From: Tritrichomonas musculus
Lineage: Eukaryota; Parabasalia; Tritrichomonadida; Tritrichomonadidae
DNA: 64,000 nucleotides
Reading direction: 5' to 3'
Assembly: GCA_039105265.1 (NCBI GenBank)
Contig: JAPFFF010000006.1
Location: forward strand, 5,952,001 to 6,016,000
Part shown: one piece after another, positions 20,440-31,074 of the stretch
Position numbering within the stretch: the first letter of the stretch is position 1
Layout: each line of letters begins with the position of its first letter
Made by a program: the position numbers and the translations under genes
The notes under the pieces: generated by a model
What the model was told of the DNA's origin: nothing
The model's input: the letters and a program-made list of their open reading frames with translations, nothing else
Database searches by the model: none

Positions 20440-20505
20440 TCGACTACCACTGCTGATTTATTTATATGCTAATAAAAATTTCTAAAAAATCGACTACCAC
20501 TGCTG
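20440..20505. repeat. 16-bp direct repeat pair between convergent genes
   Basis: TCGACTACCACTGCTG occurs at 20440-20455 and again at 20490-20505, exactly 50 bases apart. It lies between the stop codon of the hypothetical gene and the 3' end of the S8 gene. It stands out as the only GC-balanced sequence there. Confidence 0.7.
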
Positions 20506-20649
20506 CATATTATGAACGTAAGCATGATTCAAAATATCAGATTTAAATGTAGAGAAACAAAAAATGAAAATGAATCATCTTAAATGATCATTAAGCAAAT
20601 TTTAAATAAAATAAGTAATAAAAAAGAAAATAATAAATTATTTATTAAT

Positions 20650-21252
20650 TTACTTGGCTGCTTTGCCCTTTCCAAGACGTGACTTGTAGAAGTCGAGTTC
20701 TTCTCCTTCAAGAATGTATCCGTCTGCACGTCCACATTGGCCTGGACGAGATGTGATGCATGCAAGGACACGTCCTTGGTCGAATTGTTGGAGAAGGTTG
20801 GTTGCAACTGTTCCTTCATTGGAAAGTTTTTCCCAGCGTTCACGGATTTTGTCGTTAACATTTTCTGGGCGCTTGTATTGGGATCTTCCAAGTGGCTTTC
20901 CGTATTGGCGTTCATACCAGTTCTTGAGTGGTGTAGAATCGATTGAAACAATTGAGCCGCGGGTCAATGTGTTGGTACGGACGAATTCGTTATCGGATGG
21001 ATGGTAAACCACGTTAATGATACGTGCTTTGCGTGTAGCATTTTCAGATGCCCATGCAAATGTGCCAGTGTTGAGAGAAAGTGCACGATGTTTGATGTTA
21101 CCTCCGCGTGTACGGCATTCGTGAATACGTGTATCACCGATACGTGTGTTAGCAGCTGGACGGCCGGCAGCGAAATTCCTCTTCTTACGCCATGCAACGG
21201 AACGACCACCAGATTTTGTGGTCTTGAGATCACCCATACGTGTAATTCCCAT
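20650..21252 (-). CDS. 40S ribosomal protein S8 (eS8)
   Basis: 200 residues, matching the usual ~200-210 of eS8. The N-terminus MGITR followed by KTTKSGGRSVAWRKKRNF corresponds to the conserved eS8 start, and GNIKHRALSLNTGTFAW and NVVYHPSDNEFVRTNTLTRG follow in the expected order. The C-terminus GRADGYILEGEELDFYKSRL is also typical. It is a component of the small ribosomal subunit that contacts 18S rRNA. The frame is open seven codons further upstream (ATG at 21273), but the family begins at MGI, so the inner ATG is chosen. Base composition is clearly richer in GC than the flanks, as expected of a highly expressed gene. Confidence 0.95.
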   Translation of the reverse strand: MGITRMGDLKTTKSGGRSVAWRKKRNFAAGRPAANTRIGDTRIHECRTRGGNIKHRALSLNTGTFAWASENATRKARIINVVYHPSDNEFVRTNTLTRGSIVSIDSTPLKNWYERQYGKPLGRSQYKRPENVNDKIRERWEKLSNEGTVATNLLQQFDQGRVLACITSRPGQCGRADGYILEGEELDFYKSRLGKGKAAK

Positions 21253-21273
21253 TTTTCGAGAAAGGCAGACCAT

Positions 21274-22176
21274 AACCGCACATACTATTCAAATTTTTCT
21301 TAATAAATTTTCAATTTATAATATTCAATAAATATGGTTATTGAAAAAGTTGATAATGATTTAGGTAATTATTTTTAAAATTCTAGATTGATTGATTGAT
21401 TTTATTCTAAAAACAAATATTTTCTTATTAAGTTGATTCTTAAGTAAAATATTTTAGAAAAAAATATTTACATTTATGTTTATTTAAAACTCATTGATTT
21501 CATTGATGCAAGCCATATATAAAATGAGTAAGTATGATTATATGGAAGCATCATCTCATGAAAAAGAATTCAACAAATTTAAATGTAAAAACAACATATT
21601 ATTTAAAATTGAAAATGATTAAAGATTGCATGAAATGATTTTTAAGTTTTACAATATATTTCTATAATTTATTATCTTGAATTTTCAACATATTGGCATC
21701 AAAAATGAAAAATAAATATTATTAAAGAAGGATAAAATGAGTGAAAAATGAGAATATAAATTCGATGAGAATAAATATATAAGAAGGCGAGATTAGTGAT
21801 AAAAAATAAAAGAATAAAAAATGGGAAACATAAGATTAAGTATCAGGTAAGAAAATTTTTCTTATAATCATAAATAGAAAATAAAAATAAAAATATATAA
21901 ATACTTAAAATAAATATTTTTTGTATAATTACCAAGATAAAATAATATTTATGAAGATTAAAAAAAGACGTTTAGAAACGTTAAAAGACGTTTTTATTCA
22001 AAAAATTGAATAAAATTTTCAGAAGTATAGAAAAAAATGTGATGATAAAAAAAAAACGATCATTAAATTGGCCTTATATTACAAAAAGTTTTTCGCTTTT
22101 CTATTTCGTATTTGATAAGTAATTGAAAATTTGTGATAATATATTATAATTTATTCGATTAACGTTTCTAAAAATA
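21274..22176. other. Intergenic between divergent genes, AT-rich
   Basis: About 900 bases containing the upstream regions of the S8 gene and the coiled-coil gene. No gene or element was recognised. AAAGACG occurs twice near 21965-21992 (AAAAAAGACGTTTAGAAACG and TTAAAAGACGTTTTT). Confidence 0.5.
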
Positions 22177-23613
22177 ATGCAGAGTGATCAAATCGAAACG
22201 CTAGGTGTTCCTGTAGAAATTGAAAATAATACAAATGATGAATTAAAGGATGCTAAATTTGTCGAAAATGATTCAAAGCCCGAACAATTTGACAGAAATG
22301 ACGATGCCAAAGCAAGAAAGATAAGTAATAAACAAGAAAATCTATATGATTTTACAGAAGAAAAAGATAAAATTTCCGATAGGCCTTCCTTTAATTTATC
22401 AGATAATGAAATCAACGATCGTTTATTTTCATCGCAAAATGAAAATTATAGCAGTAGTTCAGAAGAAGAGTTTAATGATGAAAGGCATAACGAAAATAGC
22501 CAAGAAAAACTTTTGTCAAAAGTTAAAAAATACAAAGATCAAATAATTCAGCTAAAAGGTGAGAACAAAGCACTTCAAACAAAAATTATTAGTATTGAAG
22601 AATTATGTCAATTATATCAAAATCAAAAAAGAAATCTTCAAAACCAAGTCAAAACATTAAATAGCAAAAATTCTCAACTCCAAAATGAAATTAGTAAATT
22701 GAAAACAGAAAATTACAACAACATCAGTAATAACGAGGCTTTGATTCAGATTCAGAAAGAAAATAAAAAGTTGCGAGAGGATAATCAAAAAATCACTGAT
22801 AAATACTACGAATTAAAAATCCAAACTCGAAATAAGCAGCATAATAGAAATATTGAAATAAAAGAACAACTTTTAGAGATAACACGATTACAAACTGAAC
22901 TTCAAAAAAAGAATGATGAAGTAGAAAATGTTAAAAAATCAAATGATAAAGCTATCAAGAAATTACAGCAAGAAATCGATGATTTAAAAATGAACGAAAA
23001 AGACCTTCTTGATGAGATACAAATGCTTGAAAGAAATCAGAAGTCTGACTCCAGGAAACTCTCTGATGAAGATGATTCATTTGCAAATAATAATAGCAAC
23101 AACGAATTAAAAAAGCAAAATGAAATATTGAAACGTAAAAACGATATAATATCTCAAAATTACGAACTTGAACGAATTGAACTTCAAACATTATTAGAAC
23201 AAAAAGAAGCTCTTGTAAAAACATTAACAGTGAAATTAAATTCTAGAACATCTACTACGTCAAGCGAGCCCAAAAATCAAATTGGATCGAGTAGAAGTAT
23301 GGATATATTGAGAACTGAAAATAAGCAATTGAAAGAAAGGCTTCTAATGTGTACATCATCTAACTATTCAGCGTTTAATCAATCTTATTTGAATGATAAA
23401 TTTAAGGCAAAATCGTCAAAATTAAATTTGACCATTTTCCGACAATTTTCAAAAATTAATTCTAAACTATCCACCGTGAATTCTAAAGTTTCCCTCCTTC
23501 AATACAGACTGAAGATGATAAAGAAGAGAAAGGCAGATCCAGTCATCAATCAAAAAGTTTATAATTATCATTACACTCCTCAAAGATCAAAGAGATTTGA
23601 AGCTTTAATTTAA
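22177..23613 (+). CDS. Coiled-coil protein, 478 residues
   Basis: Unrecognised beyond its architecture. Residues 1-105 are acidic and polar, with an acidic serine cluster (SSSSEEEFNDE). From about 105 to 385 the sequence is a nearly continuous heptad-type coiled coil (LLSKVKKYKDQIIQLKGENK; KTLNSKNSQLQNEISKLK; LLEITRLQTELQKKNDEVEN), broken once by an acidic/asparagine-rich linker at about 290-310. The C-terminal ~95 residues are basic (MIKKRKADP, TPQRSKRFEALI), a possible nuclear-localisation or filament-binding tail. No motor, kinase or membrane domain is seen. A cytoskeletal, centrosomal or Golgin-like scaffold role is plausible but not demonstrable from sequence. Confidence 0.8.
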   Translation: MQSDQIETLGVPVEIENNTNDELKDAKFVENDSKPEQFDRNDDAKARKISNKQENLYDFTEEKDKISDRPSFNLSDNEINDRLFSSQNENYSSSSEEEFNDERHNENSQEKLLSKVKKYKDQIIQLKGENKALQTKIISIEELCQLYQNQKRNLQNQVKTLNSKNSQLQNEISKLKTENYNNISNNEALIQIQKENKKLREDNQKITDKYYELKIQTRNKQHNRNIEIKEQLLEITRLQTELQKKNDEVENVKKSNDKAIKKLQQEIDDLKMNEKDLLDEIQMLERNQKSDSRKLSDEDDSFANNNSNNELKKQNEILKRKNDIISQNYELERIELQTLLEQKEALVKTLTVKLNSRTSTTSSEPKNQIGSSRSMDILRTENKQLKERLLMCTSSNYSAFNQSYLNDKFKAKSSKLNLTIFRQFSKINSKLSTVNSKVSLLQYRLKMIKKRKADPVINQKVYNYHYTPQRSKRFEALI

Positions 23614-24541
23614 TCTAATATGTATTGAATTTTGCGGTTTAGATTAAACTACATAGAATAAACATCTAAATACTTTTGTTATATTTTTTTTGAATGTTTA
23701 ACATAAAAAATTAAGAGTGTTCATTGAATAATTTGAATGAAACTCAAAATAAAAAAAATGCAAATATATCATTGATAAAATACAACTAGATAATGATTAT
23801 AATTGAAATAACACTTTAGTATTTATTAAAAAAAATATGATTTTTTAGGTTATTTTTTTAATAATTTCTAATATCATTAGAGGAGACAAAATTTTTAAAA
23901 AACAGATATTTTTAAAATTTTATTTTTCCATTTTAAACTAATGATAATAAAGAACTAAAAACTCTGCTCATGAACTTCTAACATCTTTTTATCATGTGAT
24001 ATGAACATTTTATTTTTCAAAAATTTTGAAAAAAAAAGGATCATTTTTCATATAAATAATAGTTTTTTATTTTTAATAATCATATATTGTTTTTAATAAT
24101 GTATAAAAAATATAAATAATCTATCAAATTTATGCAATATTTTTTATGTATCTCTATTTTGTAAAAATTACAATTTTTTCATTAAAAAAAACATCTGATT
24201 CTCAATGAATAATGTGGAGTATTTGAACTGATAGGTTATCCATATTCTTCATATAATTTCTCTAATAAATCAATTAGAAAAATAAAAAAATGATGATTGT
24301 ATATTAAAAATTATGCTGTTTTTAGAGGTTAAAATCGATAGACTCAATAACCCGCACTTTTCACTAGATTTACTCAGAAAAAGTGAACCCTCTCAATTCT
24401 CAGCAAATCTTCCTAGATTTTGCTCTCAAAAAGTGATAAAAAATAAAAAAATTAAAAATAGATTTATCTTTATATCAGAAAACTTAATTTTTATTAATTA
24501 GTAAACTTCAACTATAGTCATCTTTGGTTGATGAATAAACC
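23614..24541. other. Intergenic, AT-rich
   Basis: No supported gene. A 62-codon frame at 24313-24501 covers a slightly less AT-rich patch with imperfectly repeated words (CTAGATTT...CTCA/GAAAAAGTGA near 24365 and 24412), but has no protein-like signature. Confidence 0.45.
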
Positions 24542-24607
24542 ATATCTGTCATACAGTTACTTTTGGAATTTGTTAATTCCATCTTCAATTAACTGTATGA
24601 CAGATAT
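24542..24607. repeat. Long perfect hairpin with a second hairpin in its loop
   Basis: Arms of 18 bp (ATATCTGTCATACAGTTA at 24542-24559 and its exact inverse at 24590-24607) enclose a 30-base loop. The loop contains another short palindrome, GGAATT-TGTT-AATTCC (24565-24580). The right arm merges into a minus-strand coding remnant. It could be a miniature transposon footprint, a cruciform or a structured RNA. Confidence 0.75.
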
Positions 24608-24840
24608 CTCTTTGTTCTTGATAAAGAATTCATCTCTTTCTTCAAATGTTTTGTGACTCGCATTAATATAATTTCTGATGTCATCATCTTTTTTTGATCT
24701 GGAGAAATACTTAATAGTATTAAATATATATGTAAGTTCTTAATGATGAAGTTCTTCTACATTTTGGTTAATAACATATTCAATTTGCAAATCATTGTAT
24801 TGGTATCAAAAATGGTAGTAGGAAAAATTTCGATTTTAGC
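24552..24840 (-). pseudogene. Possible decayed coding fragment
   Basis: On the minus strand the sequence has a far more protein-like codon pattern than its surroundings. One frame gives a stretch ending YFSRSKKDDDIRNYINASHK, then FEERDEFFIKNKEISVIQLI and a stop inside the hairpin. A different frame upstream gives EIFPTTIFDTNTMICKLNML. The switch of frame and stops between the pieces indicate decay. The composition (short acidic/lysine-rich helices) resembles the N-terminal region of trichomonad ankyrin proteins, but I cannot assign a family. Confidence 0.4.
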
Positions 24841-26559
24841 GGGAAATTTCGGAGAACTTACATAGTCTTTTCTATAATAAAATGTATGAAAGCAAAATCT
24901 GCATCAGTATTCATTTGTTGATTTTTTTTTTTGCTTTTAGTATAAGAAGGCCATCCAAAACCGCTAATTATCATTCAAAAAAATTGAATAAAAAATCTAG
25001 ATAAAAGTGCTGAAATAGAAGTCTATCTTAAAATCAACATATGCTATTTTTGCTTTAGCAATATCTTGTTAAATAATTCAAATTTATCGAATATTATTGC
25101 ATTATGTAATACAATAAATACTATTTTAAACAATTTTATATTATTCTTAGTTATTCCCAGGATCATTTTCTAAACCAGTAGCATTATTTTCATTTAATTT
25201 TATCTCAGAGCATTGGCTTGACAGCATAGTTAAAATAGTATTATATTATTTTATGAATTGTAAAAGTATATAACAATATTATTTATTTATTAGTGTATGT
25301 GTTTAGATAATATATTTTGAAGATAATTGAGTTTTATTTATCGTTTCATATTTATGATAGATTATGGCACATTTTAAGAGTAAAAAAAAAAACAGCCCTT
25401 AATTTTTTAATGTCATTAATTTATTTTTATTAATAAAAAATATTATGTGGAATATTAAAATATTATGCAATATTTCCTATCAATTATTAAGATAATACTA
25501 TTTTTTAATAAGCAAATATAAAGTATTCAATTATGGTTGAAAATTGAATACTTTATGGTAAAATATTAATGAAAAAGTTGTTCAAAGAAAAATAAAATAT
25601 ATGTTTATCTTAAAAAAAAATTCTATAAATGCATTACATTTTTTATTTATATAATATATTACTAGTATAAAATGGAATATTTCTGTATTATATACTTTTT
25701 CATCAAAAAAAACTAAAAATACCTAATTTTGCTAACTAAAACTATTAAATGGAAAATTTATTAATTAAGTATATGTGTATATTAATAATAAACTGGTTTG
25801 TTCCATGAAACACAATTTTCAACTGATTTTTTTGGATTATTTTCAAATATCTTATCAATCTAATTTTTTCCTCAATAATGCTATTTTACACAATAAACGA
25901 GTTTTTTGGTCAGAATATATCAATTGTATAGTAAAACAGTTTTTAAAAATTAAAAACTTATTGAAATATTGTTTGAAAAACAAATTAACGTATATTAACG
26001 TATATATAAAATTGAAAAAAATTGTTTTATTTTGTTATAGTTGAGGGACTATTCAAATTTATTGATGTATTATATTTATATACCATATAATATAACTATT
26101 GTCATATGTCATTTGATATACTCCACTTTTAATCGAAAAATAGAATAATTGATTGCTATTAAAATTAAATTATTTCAAGTTTTTTTGGTAAAATTCTAAA
26201 ACTCACAAAGCAAAAGATATTCAAATTTAAGGATATTTTTTGAATATATCCATGAAATTAGCAGAAAATCTTTGCATCAAAAAAAAGCTCTCAATATTTT
26301 TAAGCATTTTTCTCTGAAATGAGCAGGAATTTTCTTTAGTTATTTAGGTTTTTAATTGCCCTTGAACCAAAGAACCTGTAGATATGATATGAAGAAAAAA
26401 TTCAGGCAATTTAAAAATTTTGTCTCCTCTATATCATTTAGACAAACAATGTTATTTTAAACAAAACTGGATAAATTTCCAAAAAGAAAGAAGAAAAAAT
26501 TATTGATTGCCATTAACAACATTTTATTTCATAATATAAAATATAATAATAATTATTCC
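24841..26559. other. Intergenic, AT-rich
   Basis: Nothing supported. A frame of 89 codons at 25775-26044 is compositionally like random AT-rich sequence (rich in Ile, Asn, Lys, Phe). Confidence 0.5.
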
Positions 26560-29500
26560 TTATTGAGGAGGAGAGATTCTCTCTTGGAATCTTGCCATTG
26601 CGAATTTATCGAGCCAGCCTCCGATTAGTTGGTCGGCCTGAGGAACGGCCTGTCTTATCTCGCTCCACAGTTGGATTGTCTGGTTGAGTGTTTCCTGTTG
26701 AATTTTGAGCTTTTTCAAGTTCTTCTTCTTCATTCCGAGAATGAGCGACAAGATTCTCAGGACCTCACTTCCGTTTGACTCAACGAATCCGTTAATTTTT
26801 CTAGAGCACCAAACGATAGACATCAGAATGTTGTTGACTTCCGTCTGGCAGATGTTTTTGGGCAGCAAGGCGAGCATTCTTGGAATGAACCTTTGGAAAT
26901 CGAACGCAACAGCATTGCCGTTTTCGCGGGCCGAGATGACAATCCTCACAACTGAGAATAAAAGTGACAAAACGCTCGATATTGTGTTTGTGTAATAGGT
27001 CTGTCCTTGGAATTCAGTTGAAAATACGGTTTCGGCGGTTTGGACGATTGCATTCAACTCTTCTTGCTTGATCGTGTCGCTGCCCTCAATGTAGCAGCGG
27101 ACAGCAGCGAGTGGATGGGGCGGGTACTTGAAATCGACGCAAAGTTTGAGTGATTCGAAGAACCATTGACGAAGAGCAATTTTGAAAAGGGAAGGAAAAG
27201 ATGAAGACGATACATCGAATAGTTCGCAAAGAACTCCAATGCATTCGATGAGAAGGCCAATTGATTCGACCTTGATTTCACCTTTCTTCCATTTTTCGAA
27301 GATTTGCTGGGTGAAATTGAAGAATTCTTCTAGTGGAAAATTGGCTGGCATGCTTTGTGCTAGTGTGGCAAAGAAACCGAAAACTTCATCGCTTAATTCA
27401 ATATTCATATTGATTTCACCATCAGCTTCTTCTTCTTCTTCGTTGAAATTATCGTTCATCTGTTGGCAGTTGAGACTCATTTGTAAAGCATTGAAGGCAG
27501 AATTTATAACAGTTTTGAGGATTGATTCATTAAGTTGAAGATTAAGCGATATAAGACGAGAAAATCCGTAAAAAGATAATGAAACAGTTTCTGATGATCT
27601 TGATTCAAAATTGCCGACTAAAACTTCAATTAATTTGTTTATATATCCTTTGAAATTTTCAATTTGTTCTTTATTTCCGCTGAGAATTTGTGCAACTGCT
27701 AAAGTAGCTTTTAATGATGCTTTAAGAGTATGATACTCTTCAATTGCCGTATTGAAATTGTTAATTACTAATTTGGCGATTTCTGATATAACTGGAACAA
27801 TAATTTCAGGCTTCATTTTAGCCAAAGTTGAGATTAATAAAAGAGAAGTTTCTTTTGCTTCCATAAAAGCTGAGTAAACTGCTGTTTCCAAGCCTAACTT
27901 TTGGAGATCAAATTGCAAAAATTTGATAATTGAGCCAAAAAGAATTTGTGGATTGATATTGTTGATAAATTCTATAAATTGAGATGCAAGAGAACGAAGT
28001 GACAACATTATTGATGAGAAAAGTGATGCATCTTCAAATTGAAGATAAACATGAATTTTTTCAAGTGTGAATTGGTGAATTGGTGCCGTTTCTGAAGGCG
28101 AAAAAGATATCAGATATGAAAGAGCTTCAATACCTGAAGCCACAATTAATGGATGTTGAGCAGGATCGTGAGAAGATGCTTCTTGGAGAATTTGAATTAA
28201 ATTTGGAGCAACTTCTTGTTGTCTAATACTTTCTTGAGATGAGTAAATGAGAGAGGTAATCGCATTTATGACTAGGTATTTACTTGTGTTAGAAACTTTT
28301 TGAATGAGAGGAATATATGAAGCTAGAAGTGGCTCAATAAAAGAGTCAGGAATTTCAATCAGATATAGCAATTCAATTAATATTGATAAAGCTGCGCAAA
28401 TTAGCGGTTCATGATCTGAGTTATGTAGAATAGGTAAAATAACGCTCATCAATTTGTCGAATAAATCAGAAAATAATAAATAATACCGAGAAACAAGTTG
28501 GAAAATGATTGAAAAACCAGATTCTTGAACAAAATGACATGGGTTTTGAATACACTCTATTGCAAAATCAAATATATCAGAAAAATTCATAGCTATTATT
28601 TCTGGTATATTTTCAATAAATAAATTAATAGCTGCTGCAGTTGAAACTAATTTGTTTGGTGTGTCTATTTGAACACTTTCCCAAAAGTTTGCGAAAAAGT
28701 CGATAGGAGATGTTCTAAGTGATAATTGCTCAATTGGGCGAACTGCATATATAAGATCTAATTGAGATTCAAAGCAATCATCAACAACAATAAGTGACGC
28801 GAATTCTAAGGTTATTGAGATGATATGTGCGGACTGGGCTTCTAACTCTTTTGGATATTGTTTGATCAGTGTGCATAAAAATTCGGTACAAACACATCTG
28901 TTTTCTATTGGTATGCTATTGTCAGTTATTATTGAAAAATATTGTTGGAGAAGAGGCTCTATATTGTCAAAGAAATTAGTATTCTGTGTAAAAATTAAAC
29001 ATATATCATTTAATACTTCGCCGGCTATAGGAGAATTATTTTTCAATAAAAGATAAAAGGCATTCAACATGTCCATTACAACAGATATAATAATTTCTTT
29101 TTCAGTTGAAATAAGTGTTAGAATTGCACGTAATAAATTCGAGCCAGCTAAAATAACTGGAATTGATTGGGTTGATAATGCAGTTTTTGCTTTTAATAGT
29201 AAATTTTCAAATAATGAACCAACAAAATTTATTGATAAATAACGAAGAATAGTAGTAAAAATTGAAAGAAAAAGCTCAATGCTTGCTTCATCAGTCGCAT
29301 TTGCTAGTGATTCAATGTATTGAAGTAATTGAGGCCAATTTTCGCATTCTGTTGAAAATATTGGTACCATAGCATCCAAAAGAATGTGTCGCATTGTATA
29401 ATCTTGTTCACTTGATAAAAACTGAATCATGTTATCTTTTAATCCTTGAAGATGCTCTGAATTGCTAATTTTGTCCCAGCATATTTGTAATGTTGCTTTA

Positions 29501-29679
29501 AGTCCAATTGTCGCAGCCTTTCGTAATCTAAGTTCTTCATTTGGATTCATCAAAATTATTAACGGGAAAATAGATTCTGGATTATTATATAAAGCTAATA
29601 ATTGGTCAGTAGCTGTTTGTATTGCATTGCTATCAGGAGTATTAATAAGATTATATAATTCTCGAAATTGTTGTTCCAT
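26560..29679 (-). CDS. Importin-beta family karyopherin (importin-4/5-like)
   Basis: The 1,039-residue all-helical HEAT-repeat protein has the length typical of karyopherin-beta proteins. Residues about 15-75 match the importin-beta N-terminal domain (ATDQLLALYNNPES; ELRLRKAATIGLKATLQICW). HEAT-like helical pairs then run throughout (LLDAMVPIFSTECENWPQLL; ILRYLSINFVGSLFENLL). An acidic loop FNEEEEEADGE at about 745-755 is in the region where importin-4/5-type receptors carry an acidic insertion. It would carry cargo such as ribosomal proteins or histones through nuclear pores under Ran-GTP control; the cargo is inferred. The 5' region (29100-29679) is AT-richer than the 3' part (26560-27400). 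Confidence 0.85.
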   Translation of the reverse strand: MEQQFRELYNLINTPDSNAIQTATDQLLALYNNPESIFPLIILMNPNEELRLRKAATIGLKATLQICWDKISNSEHLQGLKDNMIQFLSSEQDYTMRHILLDAMVPIFSTECENWPQLLQYIESLANATDEASIELFLSIFTTILRYLSINFVGSLFENLLLKAKTALSTQSIPVILAGSNLLRAILTLISTEKEIIISVVMDMLNAFYLLLKNNSPIAGEVLNDICLIFTQNTNFFDNIEPLLQQYFSIITDNSIPIENRCVCTEFLCTLIKQYPKELEAQSAHIISITLEFASLIVVDDCFESQLDLIYAVRPIEQLSLRTSPIDFFANFWESVQIDTPNKLVSTAAAINLFIENIPEIIAMNFSDIFDFAIECIQNPCHFVQESGFSIIFQLVSRYYLLFSDLFDKLMSVILPILHNSDHEPLICAALSILIELLYLIEIPDSFIEPLLASYIPLIQKVSNTSKYLVINAITSLIYSSQESIRQQEVAPNLIQILQEASSHDPAQHPLIVASGIEALSYLISFSPSETAPIHQFTLEKIHVYLQFEDASLFSSIMLSLRSLASQFIEFINNINPQILFGSIIKFLQFDLQKLGLETAVYSAFMEAKETSLLLISTLAKMKPEIIVPVISEIAKLVINNFNTAIEEYHTLKASLKATLAVAQILSGNKEQIENFKGYINKLIEVLVGNFESRSSETVSLSFYGFSRLISLNLQLNESILKTVINSAFNALQMSLNCQQMNDNFNEEEEEADGEINMNIELSDEVFGFFATLAQSMPANFPLEEFFNFTQQIFEKWKKGEIKVESIGLLIECIGVLCELFDVSSSSFPSLFKIALRQWFFESLKLCVDFKYPPHPLAAVRCYIEGSDTIKQEELNAIVQTAETVFSTEFQGQTYYTNTISSVLSLLFSVVRIVISARENGNAVAFDFQRFIPRMLALLPKNICQTEVNNILMSIVWCSRKINGFVESNGSEVLRILSLILGMKKKNLKKLKIQQETLNQTIQLWSEIRQAVPQADQLIGGWLDKFAMARFQERISPPQ

Positions 29680-30284
29680 TTCTACAAATTAATTCAATTT
29701 TGAAAATTTGTTTTGATGGTCGGTCCTCTGAAATAAAATTTTTTATTCAATTTTTGATTGAAGCGAAATGAAAGATTGATTTTTCTTTATGTGTCGAGAT
29801 TCCATTAGTTCTCTTTTATCTTAATAGTTTTCTTGTTGGTTTCCTATCTCATTAAATATTTTTTTTTAGATTGCTTGATAAAAAGAATTTAAGTATTTAA
29901 ACAAAATTATATGATGAACGAATGAATAAGCAGAATCTACAAAAAATGCAAATTATTATAGGATGAATTAATAAAAAAAAATATTTGCAAAATAAAAACA
30001 TAATATTTTTTATTAATTAAATGCGAATCCCAAGGGCATTACCATATCAATAGTAAAATTGGTGTTTTTGAATTTTCTTTTTGGATATTTGTAGAGTATA
30101 TCTAGCCAATCGTATATGTTCTAATATTTATTATGGTTCTGGCCAAAATAAAATATTATTGAATTTATTTTTAAGTTATATTAACTTCATAAGCAAAGCT
30201 AAAGTAAATAATACTCATAAGCGAATATGACATAACTGTGAATTGTTTGTTTTTATAAAAAAAAAAAAAAATATATATAAAAAG
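29680..30284. other. Intergenic between two minus-strand genes
   Basis: AT-rich. A GC-balanced patch at 29714-29728 (TGATGGTCGGTCCTCTG) lies about 40 bases upstream of the importin start and could be regulatory. An (A)n(TA)n run at 30256-30276 borders the 14-3-3 gene end. Confidence 0.45.
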
Positions 30285-31046
30285 TTAAGATTCTTCATCT
30301 TCCTCCTCGTCTTCACCAAGCATTTCATCCCAATTTTCAAGGTTGCTTTGCATTACTTCAATAATTGATTCTGCTTCCTTTACCGTATCTGGATTTGACA
30401 AATCAGAGAAATCGTCTTTGACCAAACCGATAGCATCAGTCAATAATTCTTTTGCTTCTTCGTGTGCTTGCATGTGTTCGTATTTAAATACCGCAAAGTT
30501 TAGAATCAAGCCCAAGCGAACTGGATCTGACTTTACTAGATCTGACTTTGATAAAGGAATAGCAGCTAGGTACGCTTCGTCTGCACCTGATAATGCTTTT
30601 TCCTTTTCTTCACCTTCTGCATATTCTGATATATATCTGAAAATGTCTCCTTTCAATTTGAGGAAGAAAACTTTAGCTTTAACTGATTCAGCATTTGGTA
30701 AAAGACAATCATCGATGATTTTAAGAGTTCTATTGCAGAGTTTTTGAAGGTCAGAAAAAGTTTCATTTATTACTTGCTTGATATTATCCGCAAAATCCGT
30801 ATTCCCTTTTTCTTCTTCGTTGATTAAATTATCGGTAAGAACACGAAGCGAACTTCGAATATTGTCGACTGCTGCTTTAAAGATAGCTCCAAAAGATGAT
30901 CTTTCGATTTCATTGAAAGATGGTTTAAGATTTGCAAGTTCTTCCATTAGCTCAAGTCCATCTTTAGGACGTTGAATTCTTTTCATAAGATCGGCGAGAA
31001 ATAGGAGGTCATCTGCCTTTGAAGGTTGCTGCTGCTCTTCACTCAT
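30285..31046 (-). CDS. 14-3-3 protein, divergent
   Basis: The 253-residue product has nine predicted helices in the 14-3-3 order. The phosphopeptide-binding basic pocket is conserved: Lys57 and Arg64 (spaced as K49/R56 in human 14-3-3) and Arg137-Tyr138 (as R127/Y128) in GDIFRYISEYAEGEEKEKAL. The block DPVRLGLILNFAVFKYEHMQ is the family's helix-7 signature, and NLENWDEMLGEDEEEDEES forms the final helix and acidic tail. 14-3-3 dimers bind phosphoserine proteins; CDC25 is a classical client in other eukaryotes, and a CDC25-like gene lies in this window. The N-terminal dimer helix (FLADLMKRIQRPKDGLELME) is diverged from the usual LAEQAERY pattern. A 14-bp palindrome sits just upstream of the start. 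Confidence 0.92.
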   Translation of the reverse strand: MSEEQQQPSKADDLLFLADLMKRIQRPKDGLELMEELANLKPSFNEIERSSFGAIFKAAVDNIRSSLRVLTDNLINEEEKGNTDFADNIKQVINETFSDLQKLCNRTLKIIDDCLLPNAESVKAKVFFLKLKGDIFRYISEYAEGEEKEKALSGADEAYLAAIPLSKSDLVKSDPVRLGLILNFAVFKYEHMQAHEEAKELLTDAIGLVKDDFSDLSNPDTVKEAESIIEVMQSNLENWDEMLGEDEEEDEES

Positions 31047-31054
31047 TTCAAAAC

Positions 31055-31068
31055 TTTACCGCGGTAAA
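31055..31068. promoter_or_regulatory. 14-bp palindrome upstream of the 14-3-3 start
   Basis: TTTACCGCGGTAAA, perfectly palindromic and containing a CCGCGG core in very AT-rich DNA, ends eight bases before the ATG (minus strand, 31046). An initiator-like TCATTT overlaps 31069-31074 just beyond it, so the palindrome would lie in the 5' leader. A role as operator or RNA hairpin is inference. Confidence 0.5.
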
Positions 31069-31074
31069 AAATGA

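Noticed and set aside
21253-21273. Upstream ATG of the S8 gene adding seven residues
   Set aside because: eS8 proteins begin at the MGI- equivalent; the extra residues have no counterpart in the family.
24313-24501. 62-residue plus-strand frame
   Set aside because: Composition and short internal repeats look noncoding; no start context and no family.
25775-26044. 89-residue frame rich in Ile, Lys, Asn and Phe
   Set aside because: Typical of translated random AT-rich DNA.
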